Assembly (NCBI GenBank): GCA_963974645.1 | Contig: CAXBEA010000028.1 | Coordinates: 1 to 37,348, forward strand | From: Motiliproteus sp963974645 | GTDB taxonomy: Bacteria > Pseudomonadota > Gammaproteobacteria > Pseudomonadales > Balneatricaceae | Length of the DNA: 37,348 nt | Direction: 5' to 3' | Shown here: positions 7,226 to 14,552 of the stretch, in pieces | Layout: each line of letters begins with the position of its first letter | How positions within the stretch are numbered: the stretch's first letter is position 1 | Notes under the pieces: model-generated | The model's input: only the letters and a program-made list of their open reading frames with translations | Databases searched by the model: none | What the model was told of the DNA's origin: nothing | Translations under genes and position numbers: made by a program

Positions 7226-8527
7226 ATGTCTCAACACAATGATGACAACAGTTATGCCGAAGCGCATGACGACTACGCTCTATCCCCAGTACCCGAAAGT
7301 GCCAGACGCGGTTTGCTCGGTATGTCCGCAGTCATGCTGGGCTTTACCTTCTTTGCTGCCAGTATGTGGACCGGCGGAACCCTAGGCCAGAACTTCCAGC
7401 TATGGCCGGACCTGTTCATCGTAATTTTCGGTGGCAACCTGATACTGGGCGTCTACGGTTCATTGCTGGGCTATGCCGCAGCAAAAACCAACCTCTCGAC
7501 CCACATACTTTCGCGCTATGCGTTTGGCGTGTTCGGTTCCAAGCTACCCTCCTTTATGCTGGCGCTCACTCAGATCGGCTGGTTCGGCGTCGGTGTCGCC
7601 ATGTTCGCCTACCCGATCAATAAGTTCTTAGGCATCGATAACCTGCCCCTGCTCATCGGTGGTGGTATTGTCATGACCTATACCGTGATGGTCGGCTTTA
7701 AAGCGATCGAGTGGCTGAGTATCGTTGCCGTACCCGCCATCCTGATCCTGGGTGTCACCTCAGTGACCAAAGCGATCGCCGATACCGATGGCGGTTTGGG
7801 TACGTTGCTGCATATGCAACCGGCTGAGACCATGACCTTTGCCGTGGGTATTGCGCTGGCGGTCGGTTCATTTATCAGTGGAGCCACCCTAACCCCTGAC
7901 TTCGTTCGTTTTGCCAAAAACAAACGGGTTGGCGTCTGGGCCACCATCATCGGCTTCACCTTCGGCAACAGCTTGATGTTTATCTTCGGTGCAGTCGGCG
8001 CTACCGCCACCGGGGTGTCTGATATCTCTGAAGTTCTGGCTGCGCAAGGCCTGTTAGGTGCCGGTATAGCACTGCTGGTACTCAACATCTGGACTACCAA
8101 CGATAACGCGCTTTATGCGGCAAGCCTGGGCTTGCGCAATATCACCGGTCTCAAGCGAGTCCACTTGGTGTTGGCTGCCGGCGTCGCTGGCACCATCTTG
8201 TCAGAGTTCCTGTACAACAACTTTGTCGGCTGGTTGGTGTTCCTCAGTGTTTCCCTGCCGCCTATCGGCGGTGTCATCATTGGCGACTTCTACCTGCGTT
8301 GCAAATCCAAGTACCCGGCGCCAGACAAACACCAATTTAAAGAGATCAACTGGGCGGCCATGGTGGCCTGGGGCTTGGCGATCGGTGTATCGGTAATCTC
8401 GCCGAAAGACGGCATTTTCAGCATTGCACCACTGAATGCGATTATCGCCGCTGCGGTTATCTATGCCGTGGCCTATAAAATCATCTATGCAAAGGACTAC
8501 AGCGAGCCCAGTAAAAGCTTGGTGTAA
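7226..8527 (+). CDS. codB: CodB-type cytosine permease (NCS1 family)
   Basis: Inner-membrane permease of 433 residues with about twelve hydrophobic helices. It matches E. coli CodB from the N-terminus (VPESARRG, then VMLGFTFFAASMWTGGTLG) through TQIGWFGVGVAMFAYP, VGSFISGATLTPDFVRF, LNIWTTNDNALYA and YNNFVGWLVFLS to GGVIIGDF. It should import the substrate of the adjacent CodA. AAAGGA precedes the ATG. The 160-bp gap after codA contains a single operator half-site, GGTAAA at 7174-7179, without a matching left arm. A strong terminator follows, making codA-codB the end of the unit. Gene order is the reverse of the E. coli codBA operon. Confidence 0.9.
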   Translation: MSQHNDDNSYAEAHDDYALSPVPESARRGLLGMSAVMLGFTFFAASMWTGGTLGQNFQLWPDLFIVIFGGNLILGVYGSLLGYAAAKTNLSTHILSRYAFGVFGSKLPSFMLALTQIGWFGVGVAMFAYPINKFLGIDNLPLLIGGGIVMTYTVMVGFKAIEWLSIVAVPAILILGVTSVTKAIADTDGGLGTLLHMQPAETMTFAVGIALAVGSFISGATLTPDFVRFAKNKRVGVWATIIGFTFGNSLMFIFGAVGATATGVSDISEVLAAQGLLGAGIALLVLNIWTTNDNALYAASLGLRNITGLKRVHLVLAAGVAGTILSEFLYNNFVGWLVFLSVSLPPIGGVIIGDFYLRCKSKYPAPDKHQFKEINWAAMVAWGLAIGVSVISPKDGIFSIAPLNAIIAAAVIYAVAYKIIYAKDYSEPSKSLV

Positions 8528-8558
8528 CAAGCGATCGGTATAACCGGTAGATACGAAG

Positions 8559-8591
8559 GCGGGTCGATCGATTACGATTGGCCCGCTTTTT
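8559..8591 (+). terminator. Rho-independent terminator after codAB
   Basis: GCGGGTCGATCG pairs with CGATTGGCCCGC (12 bp including two G-U pairs) around the loop ATTA, followed by TTTTT. It lies 31 bp after the codB stop. Confidence 0.85.
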
Positions 8592-8724
8592 GTCTCTATA
8601 GCAAACTGGAAGGGTCAGCATTCAATAGAGGTAATGTTTTAATCGATTGATCTGCATGTTGTACTCAAGTCACAAATCTACGCCATCGTCTGCAGTCCCC
8701 GATTTATTTCCATGAACTTAATCC

Positions 8725-9371
8725 CCCCTGAGCGACAGGAATAGACAGTTGGGTGTGTCCTACAACAGCGCCTGGAGCATCAAGCAGAGAATCATGCAGG
8801 TCATGAAAGAGCGAGACGATAGCAAGGTACTGTCCGGTGTGATTCAGCTGGATGATGTTTACTGGGGCGGAGAGCGTCACGGCAGAAAGTCGGGGTGAGG
8901 ATCCCCTGATAAGACGCCGTTTGTCACCGCGGTCTCTGTGAACGAAGAAGGTCATCCGATCCACATGAATATGAGTGTCCTTAAGGGCTTCCGTTCCAAA
9001 GAGATCGAGCGGTGGGTGAAACGTCATTTAGAGCCAGGATGCCATGTTGTATCAGACAATCTGGCGTGTTTTTTCGCTGTTAAAACAGCAGGATGCCAGC
9101 ATACAAGCATCGTGACAGGCGGTGGGCCGGCATGCGTGTCGCTAGCAGAGTTCACTTGGGTCAACACGATGATAGGGAATGTAAAAAACGCTCTCAGAGG
9201 CGCCTACCACGCAATCAGCCACAAACATCTTCCTCGGCACTTAGCGAGTTCTGCTATCGCTTCAACAGACGTTTCGAGCTGGATAGAATGTTGCCCCGAT
9301 TTTGCTTCATTGCTGTCAGAACGGCTCCGATGCCTATTCGACTTCTTAGACTGGCTGAGGATTATGGGTAA
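8725..9371 (+). pseudogene. Decayed IS1595-family transposase, C-terminal two thirds
   Basis: Joining frames gives a clear IS1595/ISXO2-like DDE transposase: RQLGVSYNSAW near 8746, LDDVYWGGERHGRKSG near 8850, DKTPFVTAV, VSDN near 9050, WVNTMIGNVKNALRGAYHA near 9160 and FCYRFNRRFELDRMLPR near 9250. The N-terminal zinc-finger part is missing. TGA at 8896-8898 replaces the arginine of the usual GRGS motif, a CGA-to-TGA change. A one-base loss near 9245 shifts the frame just before EFCYRF. The protein ends AEDYG at 9368 before TAA. It cannot be functional. The separate N-terminal relic at 21140-21394 belongs to the same family. No terminal inverted repeats were identified. Confidence 0.85.
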
Positions 9372-9379
9372 TCAGGAAA
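9364..9379 (+). repeat. 16-bp direct repeat, copy A
   Basis: ATGGGTAATCAGGAAA recurs exactly at 12081-12096. Here it spans the end of the transposase relic (the TAA within GGGTAATC is its stop). The two copies bracket the LysR relic and the cassette region. Confidence 0.75.
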
Positions 9380-9482
9380 CAGTTTGAGATCCTATTTCGA
9401 GTTAAAACTGTGATCGGTACCGGACTCCGTATTCCATATTGCAACGGGGTATTGGACAAGGGTCAGTGGTTGCGATGCTGCT

Positions 9483-9578
9483 GTCTATCCACAACGGTGC
9501 CACCTCTTTTCGAAGGTGCACGTGTTTGTGGATTTTATGGCTGAGCGAATCACGGAAACACCCTACAGGTACGTATGA
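9483..9578 (+). pseudogene. C-terminal relic of a LysR-family regulator
   Basis: In frame to TGA at 9576-9578 the sequence reads VYPQRCHLFSKVHVFVDFMAERITETPYR when taken as two pieces around FSK. LysR proteins of the CrgA/DsdC type typically end YPxRRHLSxKVRxFVDFLxER, so this is a recognisable tail. Upstream the similarity fades and appears to shift frame near 9465. No DNA-binding domain is present. It is probably debris from a gene truncated when the IS element or cassettes arrived. Confidence 0.65.
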
Positions 9579-10144
9579 GGGTGGTACTCCCCAAGTGCCA
9601 ACTCCAAGTACCTGTCTGTCTCATCGCCGTCGCTCGTGCGCGGCTTCGGCCTGTCACCAGGCAGAAGCCACTGGCGTCATCTGATTGCGAGGGTCCGCTG
9701 AGTATAGCTACAGTCTGATTATTCAAAGTTAGATGACTGAAGTCGAACGATAATTGACAGGCAAAACGCAAGTCCTGACACCGCTATTTCATTCACACAG
9801 CCTGGCGACGGAGCCGTCATCCAGACCGAGAGTGAGCCACCCACAGCAAGAGGTATCCTGCCCTAAGAAGACGCTCAGGGCATTTGTTACCCGCTGTGCG
9901 ATCTGCTACATTCGCTCCACTAATTGAGTCGGGACAAGGATTATGTCGAGGTCGAAAAAGGGAGCAATAGACCGCAGCCTCAAAGCCCTTGACTCCCTTT
10001 TCCTCTCCCCGTCCCAGACTATCGTGAATATTTCACGTTTTGTCAGACACCTCGTAAAGTCGCTTTTCTACCCTCTATATATCAGCGGGTTACAGGTGAT
10101 CAAAAATTGTCGACAAATTAAAAAGGCTTTCACGATAATAATTG
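9579..10144. other. About 570 bp with no supportable gene
   Basis: Short frames exist, including one of 74 codons at 9943-10167, but none has a convincing start or family match. An inverted repeat AAAAGGGAG / CTCCCTTTT spans 9956-10001 with a 28-nt loop. The stretch separates the LysR relic from the cassettes. No integrase-like motif was found in any frame. Confidence 0.4.
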
Positions 10145-10167
10145 TTATGAGGAACCGTTCCTCATAA
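10145..10167. repeat. Perfect 11-bp inverted repeat just upstream of cassette 1
   Basis: TTATGAGGAAC and GTTCCTCATAA flank a single C. It ends eight bases before the recombination point G^TTAACT at 10175/10176. It could be part of the attI-like or attC-like site into which the cassettes were inserted, or an ordinary operator/terminator stem. Confidence 0.45.
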
Positions 10168-10175
10168 ACGAGCTG

Positions 10176-10689
10176 TTAACTGCCCAAGGAAGCCATGAGT
10201 ATCGAGTATAAAATCAACGAGCCGATCACTACGGACCAATTTGTTGATCTTCTGGCAAGTTCAACTTTGGGTGAGCGTCGGCCCATCGAAGATAGAGCTT
10301 GCTTGGAAGGCATGATTTCAAACAGCAATCTTACGGTAAGCGCTTGGGAAGGCCAAAGCCTGGTGGGTTTAGCCCGTTCCATGACCGATTTTCATTATGC
10401 GTGTTATCTTTCTGATCTGGCTGTGAGTGAAACCAATCAAAAAGCAGGTATTGGTAAGCAGCTTTTGTCGCTTACCCAAAATGAGCTTGGCCCCAAGTGC
10501 AAGCTAATACTTATTGCAGCACCTGCAGCAAATTCGTATTACGAACATATAGGCTTCGCAAATAACGAGCGTTGTTGGGTAATTGAGCGTGAATCAAGAA
10601 TCAGCAGTTAACAAGGCCATCAAAGATCGCCAGCAAGCTGGCTCGGACCTCCAAGGCGCTGCGCGTCTTTCCGGCCCTTTATGGCGGCG
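10176..10689 (+). mobile_element. Integron-type gene cassette 1 (GNAT acetyltransferase)
   Basis: The left boundary is GTTAACT (10175-10181). The cassette's own attC begins with R'' AGTTAAC (10606-10612), its exact reverse complement, as required for a cassette that was once a circle. The right boundary is the G of GTTATAT at 10689. The unit is 514 bp, contains one gene in the usual orientation and has almost no spare DNA, all typical of cassettes. Confidence 0.8.
10195..10611 (+). CDS. GNAT-family N-acetyltransferase (cassette-borne)
   Basis: A 138-residue protein with the GNAT fold pattern: LVGLARSMTDFHYACYLSDLAVSE in the beta-strand core, then the acetyl-CoA pyrophosphate-binding loop QKAGIGKQLL near residue 83, and the late strand and helix ANSYYEHIGFANNERCW near 120. 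It transfers an acetyl group from acetyl-CoA to an unknown amine, cytoplasmic. AAGGA precedes ATG at 10195. The gene fills the first cassette; its TAA lies inside the attC R'' box. No promoter is visible inside the cassette, so expression depends on upstream transcription. GNATs are among the commonest cassette genes. Confidence 0.85.
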   Translation: MSIEYKINEPITTDQFVDLLASSTLGERRPIEDRACLEGMISNSNLTVSAWEGQSLVGLARSMTDFHYACYLSDLAVSETNQKAGIGKQLLSLTQNELGPKCKLILIAAPAANSYYEHIGFANNERCWVIERESRISS

Positions 10690-10695
10690 TTATAT
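10606..10695 (+). repeat. attC recombination site of cassette 1
   Basis: R'' AGTTAAC at 10606-10612 and R' GTTATAT at 10689-10695 enclose a 90-bp imperfect palindrome. GCCATCAAAG near the left end pairs with CTTTATGGC near the right end, leaving one extrahelical base, the usual attC strand-recognition feature. An internal hairpin GCCAGC-AA-GCTGGC lies in the centre. Confidence 0.8.
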
Positions 10696-11453
10696 TTTTA
10701 AACAAGGATCGTAGATGAACGTTGGAGAAGCGTACTTAAAATTAGATAAAGATTGGGATATGCAAGAATTGGCATCCCTCTCTAAGCTTTATACACAATG
10801 CTATAGCCTTGTGTATTCATTATCAGGTTTCAAAACAGACTCAAATGATGAGAAAGTCATAGATTGGTTTGAGGGTGTTTATGCCAAATACCCTTGGAGG
10901 GGTGGGTTTAGCACCATAAACTTCTATAGTTCTTTATATACAAAGCTCCCATATGAAGCTAGACCACAAATCAAAAAAATACAATACGCTTCTCCCGGTT
11001 ATATTTTACTAAATGAGGCTCTTGTCGTTGCAGGAACATTGGCAGGAATTGTTGCGGCAATAACTGTATCTGTAGACAAAATTAATAACACATACAATAA
11101 AATACAAAAAGGTTTGTCTGAAAGGAAACTAACTAAGTTAGAAGTAAGTCTGAAAGACTTACAACTTGATAGTGCTAAGTTAGAGTTTGTACGCAACTCA
11201 AAGAAAGATTTAATCGAAGGTATGAATATACCTAAAGAAATGCAGCTTGAACTGAAAAGACGAAGTGAAGAAAACGATCTTATGGAATTAAAAATATTAA
11301 TGTCTTTTTATCGGCGTATTGAACCAATAGCTAAAATGCAAGATGAAGGTATGCTTAATATAGAAGCTCCCAATGACTCTGCTGGCACACATGAGTAAAT
11401 CAAAATATAACGAATAAGGATAGATTGCGCGCAGCCGCGATCTTATCCCGTTG
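10690..11453 (+). mobile_element. Integron-type gene cassette 2 (unknown membrane-associated protein)
   Basis: The left boundary TTATAT continues from cassette 1, and the cassette's own R'' is ATATAAC (11405-11411), the exact reverse complement of GTTATAT. The right boundary is the G of GTTGAAC at 11453. The 764-bp unit holds one gene. Its AT-rich composition and codon choice differ clearly from the catabolic genes around it, as expected for acquired DNA. Confidence 0.8.
10715..11398 (+). CDS. Uncharacterised cassette-encoded protein with one membrane helix
   Basis: I do not recognise the family. The 227-residue product has three parts: an N-terminal acidic/aromatic region of about 100 residues (with YPWRGGFSTINFYSSLYTKLP near 60), a single hydrophobic helix at about 106-124 (ALVVAGTLAGIVAAITVSV) and a charged, probably coiled-coil C-terminal part (QKGLSERKLTKLEVSLKDLQ, then ELKRRSEENDLMELKILMSFYRR). 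The pattern of a soluble head, one membrane helix and a helical tail is seen in some defence and sensor proteins, but that is only an analogy. AAGGATC lies before ATG at 10715. It is the sole gene of cassette 2. Confidence 0.75.
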   Translation: MNVGEAYLKLDKDWDMQELASLSKLYTQCYSLVYSLSGFKTDSNDEKVIDWFEGVYAKYPWRGGFSTINFYSSLYTKLPYEARPQIKKIQYASPGYILLNEALVVAGTLAGIVAAITVSVDKINNTYNKIQKGLSERKLTKLEVSLKDLQLDSAKLEFVRNSKKDLIEGMNIPKEMQLELKRRSEENDLMELKILMSFYRRIEPIAKMQDEGMLNIEAPNDSAGTHE

Positions 11454-11459
11454 TTGAAC
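11405..11459 (+). repeat. attC recombination site of cassette 2
   Basis: R'' ATATAAC at 11405-11411 and R' GTTGAAC at 11453-11459 (perfect GTTRRRY) enclose a short 55-bp palindrome. ATAAG pairs with CTTAT, GAT with ATC, and the AACG/CGTT bases close the outer stem with unpaired bases between. The apical part is GC-rich (GCGCGCAGCCGCG). Confidence 0.75.
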
Positions 11460-12080
11460 GAGCTCGACGGGACCGCACCACGCCACACTGATTTACCCCT
11501 ATAGAAAATTTATCAATGAGCCCTGGCTGAATCGCGGGGCCTTAATGCCTGTGGGTTGCATCCTATCGTCACCGACCGATCAGGCGCGGTATTTTTTGCA
11601 CTGTTTCCGGACGATTGCGCCCGTATTTTCGTCACGGTTCTCCCTTTTTCTACGCGTTGGCCGTGCACGACTCCTGACCTAGTTCAAGAAAACGGTACCA
11701 GGTCTTGCCTTTTGCCCCCCCTTATTCGCAACTCCGAGCATTTTTCACGCAACTCTTGTATCAACAATTATGGCATTGGTGTGTCAAAATCGAGGAGGTT
11801 ATGCAGCACCAAACGCCCCTCTAAGCCGATGCCAGAAGCCTGAATTAAGCCCGTAGGGGCGAGGCAGAGCCGAGCCTGGCAGTTGAGGCAGGGATAATGC
11901 CGAATCTGCCCGCTTCAGGTTGGCTGGCATAGCGCGGATAAATGGGCAGGAGCCCATTTACACAGCTTTTACTGCCCGTTAGGGCAAGGTACAGGGATAC
12001 CGATGAACCGCGTACCCGCAGGGCGGTTTCGTGGGCTGCCAGCCGAAGCTTGAGTTACCACTATCGGCACGAAGAGCTTC
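11460..12080. other. About 620 bp after the cassettes, GC-rich and hairpin-rich, no gene
   Basis: No reading frame here has a plausible product. From about 11840 the plus strand holds several stem-loops close together: TAAATGGGC-AGGA-GCCCATTTA (11939-11960), TGCCC-GTTA-GGGCA (11973-11986) and AACCGC/GCGGTT near 12005-12030. This could be a structured RNA relic, for instance a degraded group II intron or an IS end, but no diagnostic motif is secure. The 16-bp repeat shared with the transposase end follows at 12081. Confidence 0.4.
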
Positions 12081-12096
12081 ATGGGTAATCAGGAAA
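12081..12096 (+). repeat. 16-bp direct repeat, copy B
   Basis: ATGGGTAATCAGGAAA, identical to 9364-9379. Here it directly precedes the MerF-like gene and supplies part of its ribosome binding site (CAGGAAA). Confidence 0.75.
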
Positions 12097-12100
12097 AGCG

Positions 12101-12814
12101 ATGAAGAAAAACACAGCTTTGCTCAAAACGGGCATTATCGATAGTGTTGTCGCTGCATTGTACGGTTTTACTCCAGTCTTGGTGGTACCGCTTGGCGCAG
12201 TAGGTCTTTACCCGCTAGTGGGCTATCTCGATTTCGTCCTATGGCCTATTCTCGCTCTGTTCGTCTGTATTACCCTTTATGCAATGGCAGCTAAGGGCAG
12301 ACACAGGGGTGTCAAAACCCTACGGACTTCCTATTGGAGCAGCAGTAACCAACACACCTTACCGGAAAGCCTTATGTTGCCTGAGTTTCTTGGTAGTTGT
12401 TCTGATCCAGAGTTGATTCTTTATCTGCCTAATCCACCGCTACTGCCGACGCCTGAACAACCGGTAGATATTCCAACGCTGATCGCGTTAAACGGTAATC
12501 ACTGGCGCAAAATTTTTACTATCTTGGCGAAGCTAAGCTCACCACAGGTCGATTGGAGGCAGTACCGTGATGAGGGCTTGCTAAAACGCAGGGAGGCCAT
12601 TTGCTTTGGCAACGCGCTGTTACCCATCAACGCACGACACCTCGTCGCTGGCAAAGCGAGCTGGGCACGTCTCGGGCTCGACCCGAGTGATTTTTGTTCG
12701 CTCGATGACCAACAGCGAGTGTGGAAACGAGATAGCGTGTTTCTCACGCCGTACCTGGATTATCGGCAATTTCCCAATCAGCTCATCGCGCAGCTAAAGC
12801 AGTTCCTGAATTGA
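12101..12814 (+). CDS. MerF-like membrane domain fused to a DUF6942-like domain, mercury-binding cysteines lost
   Basis: A 237-residue protein. Residues 1-70 (LLKTGIIDSVVAALYGFTPV, then GAVGLYPLVGYLDFVLWPIL) follow the mercury transporter MerF through both of its membrane helices. MerF carries a vicinal Cys-Cys pair at positions 21-22 (ALCCFTPV); here these are Tyr21-Gly22, and no second cysteine pair follows helix 2. Mercury transport is therefore unlikely. Residues from about 110 onward (LILYLPNPPLLP, NGNHWRKIF, LTPYLDYRQFPN) resemble a family I recall as DUF6942, of unknown function and found in marine gammaproteobacteria. I know of no such natural fusion. AGGAAAAG precedes ATG at 12101. 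No other mer genes are present. The reading frame is intact, so it may be expressed. Confidence 0.65.
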   Translation: MKKNTALLKTGIIDSVVAALYGFTPVLVVPLGAVGLYPLVGYLDFVLWPILALFVCITLYAMAAKGRHRGVKTLRTSYWSSSNQHTLPESLMLPEFLGSCSDPELILYLPNPPLLPTPEQPVDIPTLIALNGNHWRKIFTILAKLSSPQVDWRQYRDEGLLKRREAICFGNALLPINARHLVAGKASWARLGLDPSDFCSLDDQQRVWKRDSVFLTPYLDYRQFPNQLIAQLKQFLN

Positions 12815-12978
12815 GATCATGGTGATCAACTCGTGCCGCTATGGTGAAAATGCGGGTTTCCTCTATCAAACATACAATTTGCTTTATAATCTACCGTTCC
12901 GGTTGAAGTTAGTGCTCACTCTTGCCTAAGTTGAAGCGGCCTCTGCTGTAACCTCTGTCATAGATCACAGGTGTAAGT

Positions 12979-13563
12979 ATGGATAGTTCTAAGCTGATGT
13001 TAGCAATTCCCCTCGTATCGTTGTTGGTTGCATGTGGCGGAGGGACCGGTGGTGACGCGCAGACTGGGAGTTTTTCTCTAGGCGTCTCCGACAACCCCGC
13101 CAATGTAGAGGGGGTCACGATTGCGTTTAAACAGGTCGTATTAAAAGGCGAGTAGACGTTCTCATTTGATGTGACGGACAGCGGTAGGGGAGAGTGGGTT
13201 CCCGTTCGCGGATAGGGTCTACCTCTATCCGAATAATTCTGGGCTGGTGTCGAGCAGCGATCCAGACATTAAGAGGATGGTCGATTTCAGACCTGACGAC
13301 GAAATTGGGCTAACCGAGGTCGCACCTCTGGCCGCGGCTGCGGTGCAAGCGGTAACGGATGCCGACGAAAATATTACCGGCTATGACTACGAATTCGGTT
13401 TTGTCACCGCGGGCAGATACAGCTTGGGATACAGCTGTCTGGGGCAGATAGATGACCAGGATAACAATGACATGGTGACGGGAACGCCTGCTTTCTCGCT
13501 GTTTTCTGAACAAACCGAGGTCGTTGTTGTGAGCGGCGCAAGCAGCCTGCGTAACTTTGACTG
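12979..13563 (+). pseudogene. Broken DUF4382 lipoprotein
   Basis: ATG at 12979 opens a lipoprotein signal peptide with lipobox LLVAC (Cys19), then GSFSLGVSDNPANVEGVTIAF, the start of a DUF4382 domain. TAG at 13153-13155 interrupts the frame, yet TFSFDVTDSG continues in the same frame directly after it, so this was a point nonsense change. Around 13180-13200 the frame shifts and most of the domain is missing. The C-terminal part resumes as FADRVYLYPNN near 13205 and runs to GASSLRNFD with TGA at 13561-13563. DUF4382 proteins are secreted lipoproteins of unknown role. The downstream fragment could be translated from GTG at 13247, but that is unlikely to matter. Confidence 0.7.
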
Positions 13564-14049
13564 ATGGAGTGTTTCGAGGAGTGTTTCGAGGGGTGTTTCG
13601 AGGGGTGGATGCAAAGGCCTCCCTGCCCCTGTGGGGGGGGCGACGCATCCTGTTCCCGTCGGGCTTACCGCACTTCCCCCGTCCCTCTGGGTCTGTCGAT
13701 TTGAGTGCGAGCCAGCGGCAAGAATCCCACACAAGGCGTCGCTCGTCGTTCCTTGGTTTTCGTTTAATGTTGCTTCAAAGCAGAAGTCGGCCGGTGGAGA
13801 CACGGGGCCGCTGATCAGGTTGCTGCGGACCGCTGGGCATGATCGATACTCAATCTGGGGATGGACGAGGTAAGTACCTAACGCCCGAGAGTGGATGGTG
13901 AATGCGGGAACACCTGGCTTCAGTTGTTGTGCCCATTCCAGAAATTCATAGGGGACTAAACCAGCCTGATACATCCAGACCCTTTCCCGATAGCGGACGT
14001 CATTAGTACCCTCGGCGATCTGCTGCACTAGATCCTTTCTCATGATCAT
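13387..14049 (-). CDS. Doubtful 220-codon ORF, N-terminal half may be a real protein relic
   Basis: The first 100 residues or so (RYRERVWMYQAGLVPYEFLE, GVPAFTIHSRALGTYLVHPQ) have natural-looking composition and do not overlap another gene. The last 60 residues run antisense through the tandem repeat and the DUF4382 relic and look like chance sequence (PLETPLETLLETL arises from the repeat). There is no clear ribosome binding site before the ATG at 14049. I recognise no family. A short gene fused by decay to non-coding sequence is my best reading. Confidence 0.25.
   Translation of the reverse strand: MIMRKDLVQQIAEGTNDVRYRERVWMYQAGLVPYEFLEWAQQLKPGVPAFTIHSRALGTYLVHPQIEYRSCPAVRSNLISGPVSPPADFCFEATLNENQGTTSDALCGILAAGSHSNRQTQRDGGSAVSPTGTGCVAPPTGAGRPLHPPLETPLETLLETLHQSKLRRLLAPLTTTTSVCSENSEKAGVPVTMSLLSWSSICPRQLYPKLYLPAVTKPNS
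13567..13602 (+). repeat. 12-bp tandem repeat, three copies
   Basis: GAGTGTTTCGAG, GAGTGTTTCGAG and GGGTGTTTCGAG follow each other exactly, then GGG. It starts three bases after the stop of the DUF4382 relic. In one frame it encodes repeats of the type GVFR. Confidence 0.85.
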
Positions 14050-14552
14050 AATTAGAACAATTGATCGATAGTTTCCATTAGTCTGTGCCTCAAACCAAGT
14101 CGACCTTCAGGGCTCGCTAATGTAGTACTTAGCCCAGCTGTACCCGGTTAAAGAAGCATAGGTAATCGGTATACATTCGTCGTTCAACGGTTAGTAAAAA
14201 TGACGCTGATATTTAATCAGATTTTTACAATTTTTATTAATGAGCACGGAATAGTATTTACCGTAACGACAGAGATTTGTATGTGAAGCACTGATGAGCT
14301 CGCCCAGTCGCGGCTTGTATTAGTACTTCGTGGTAGACCGACGTTGACCCGGTTTCTTTGTGTATTCTGCCTCGGCAGATTCGGTCTAGTCTCTTTGTAT
14401 GCCCTACATGGATCAATGTTGTTCGATCTCCCACTGGTCTTGCAGGATGTAGAGATCGAATTCTTTACCGGCTCATTTAGGCCGCTTTTTTTGGCAATTT
14501 ACTTACAGTTATACCTAGATCGAAAAGGCACTTTTAATAAGAGAGGAAAAAA
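14050..14552. other. About 500 bp leader/intergenic region before the gamma-glutamylation operon
   Basis: No gene supported. An AT-rich segment at 14195-14285 probably contains promoter elements, but I could not fix a -35/-10 pair with confidence. A lone half-site TTTACC occurs near 14259 without its partner arm. No sigma-54 (GG-N10-GC) signature was found close to the gene. Confidence 0.35.

Noticed and set aside
9943..10167. A 74-codon frame upstream of cassette 1, considered as an integrase fragment
   Set aside because: None of the tyrosine-recombinase motifs or the IntI-specific insert is present, and it ends inside an inverted repeat.
11995..12035. Group II intron domain V before the MerF-like gene
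   Set aside because: A GAACCGC...GCGGTTTC stem is suggestive, but the catalytic triad and bulge of domain V cannot be placed and no intron reverse transcriptase remains.
12101..12814. Mercury resistance locus
   Set aside because: The vicinal cysteines are missing and there is no merA, merT, merP or merR, so the MerF similarity is structural only.
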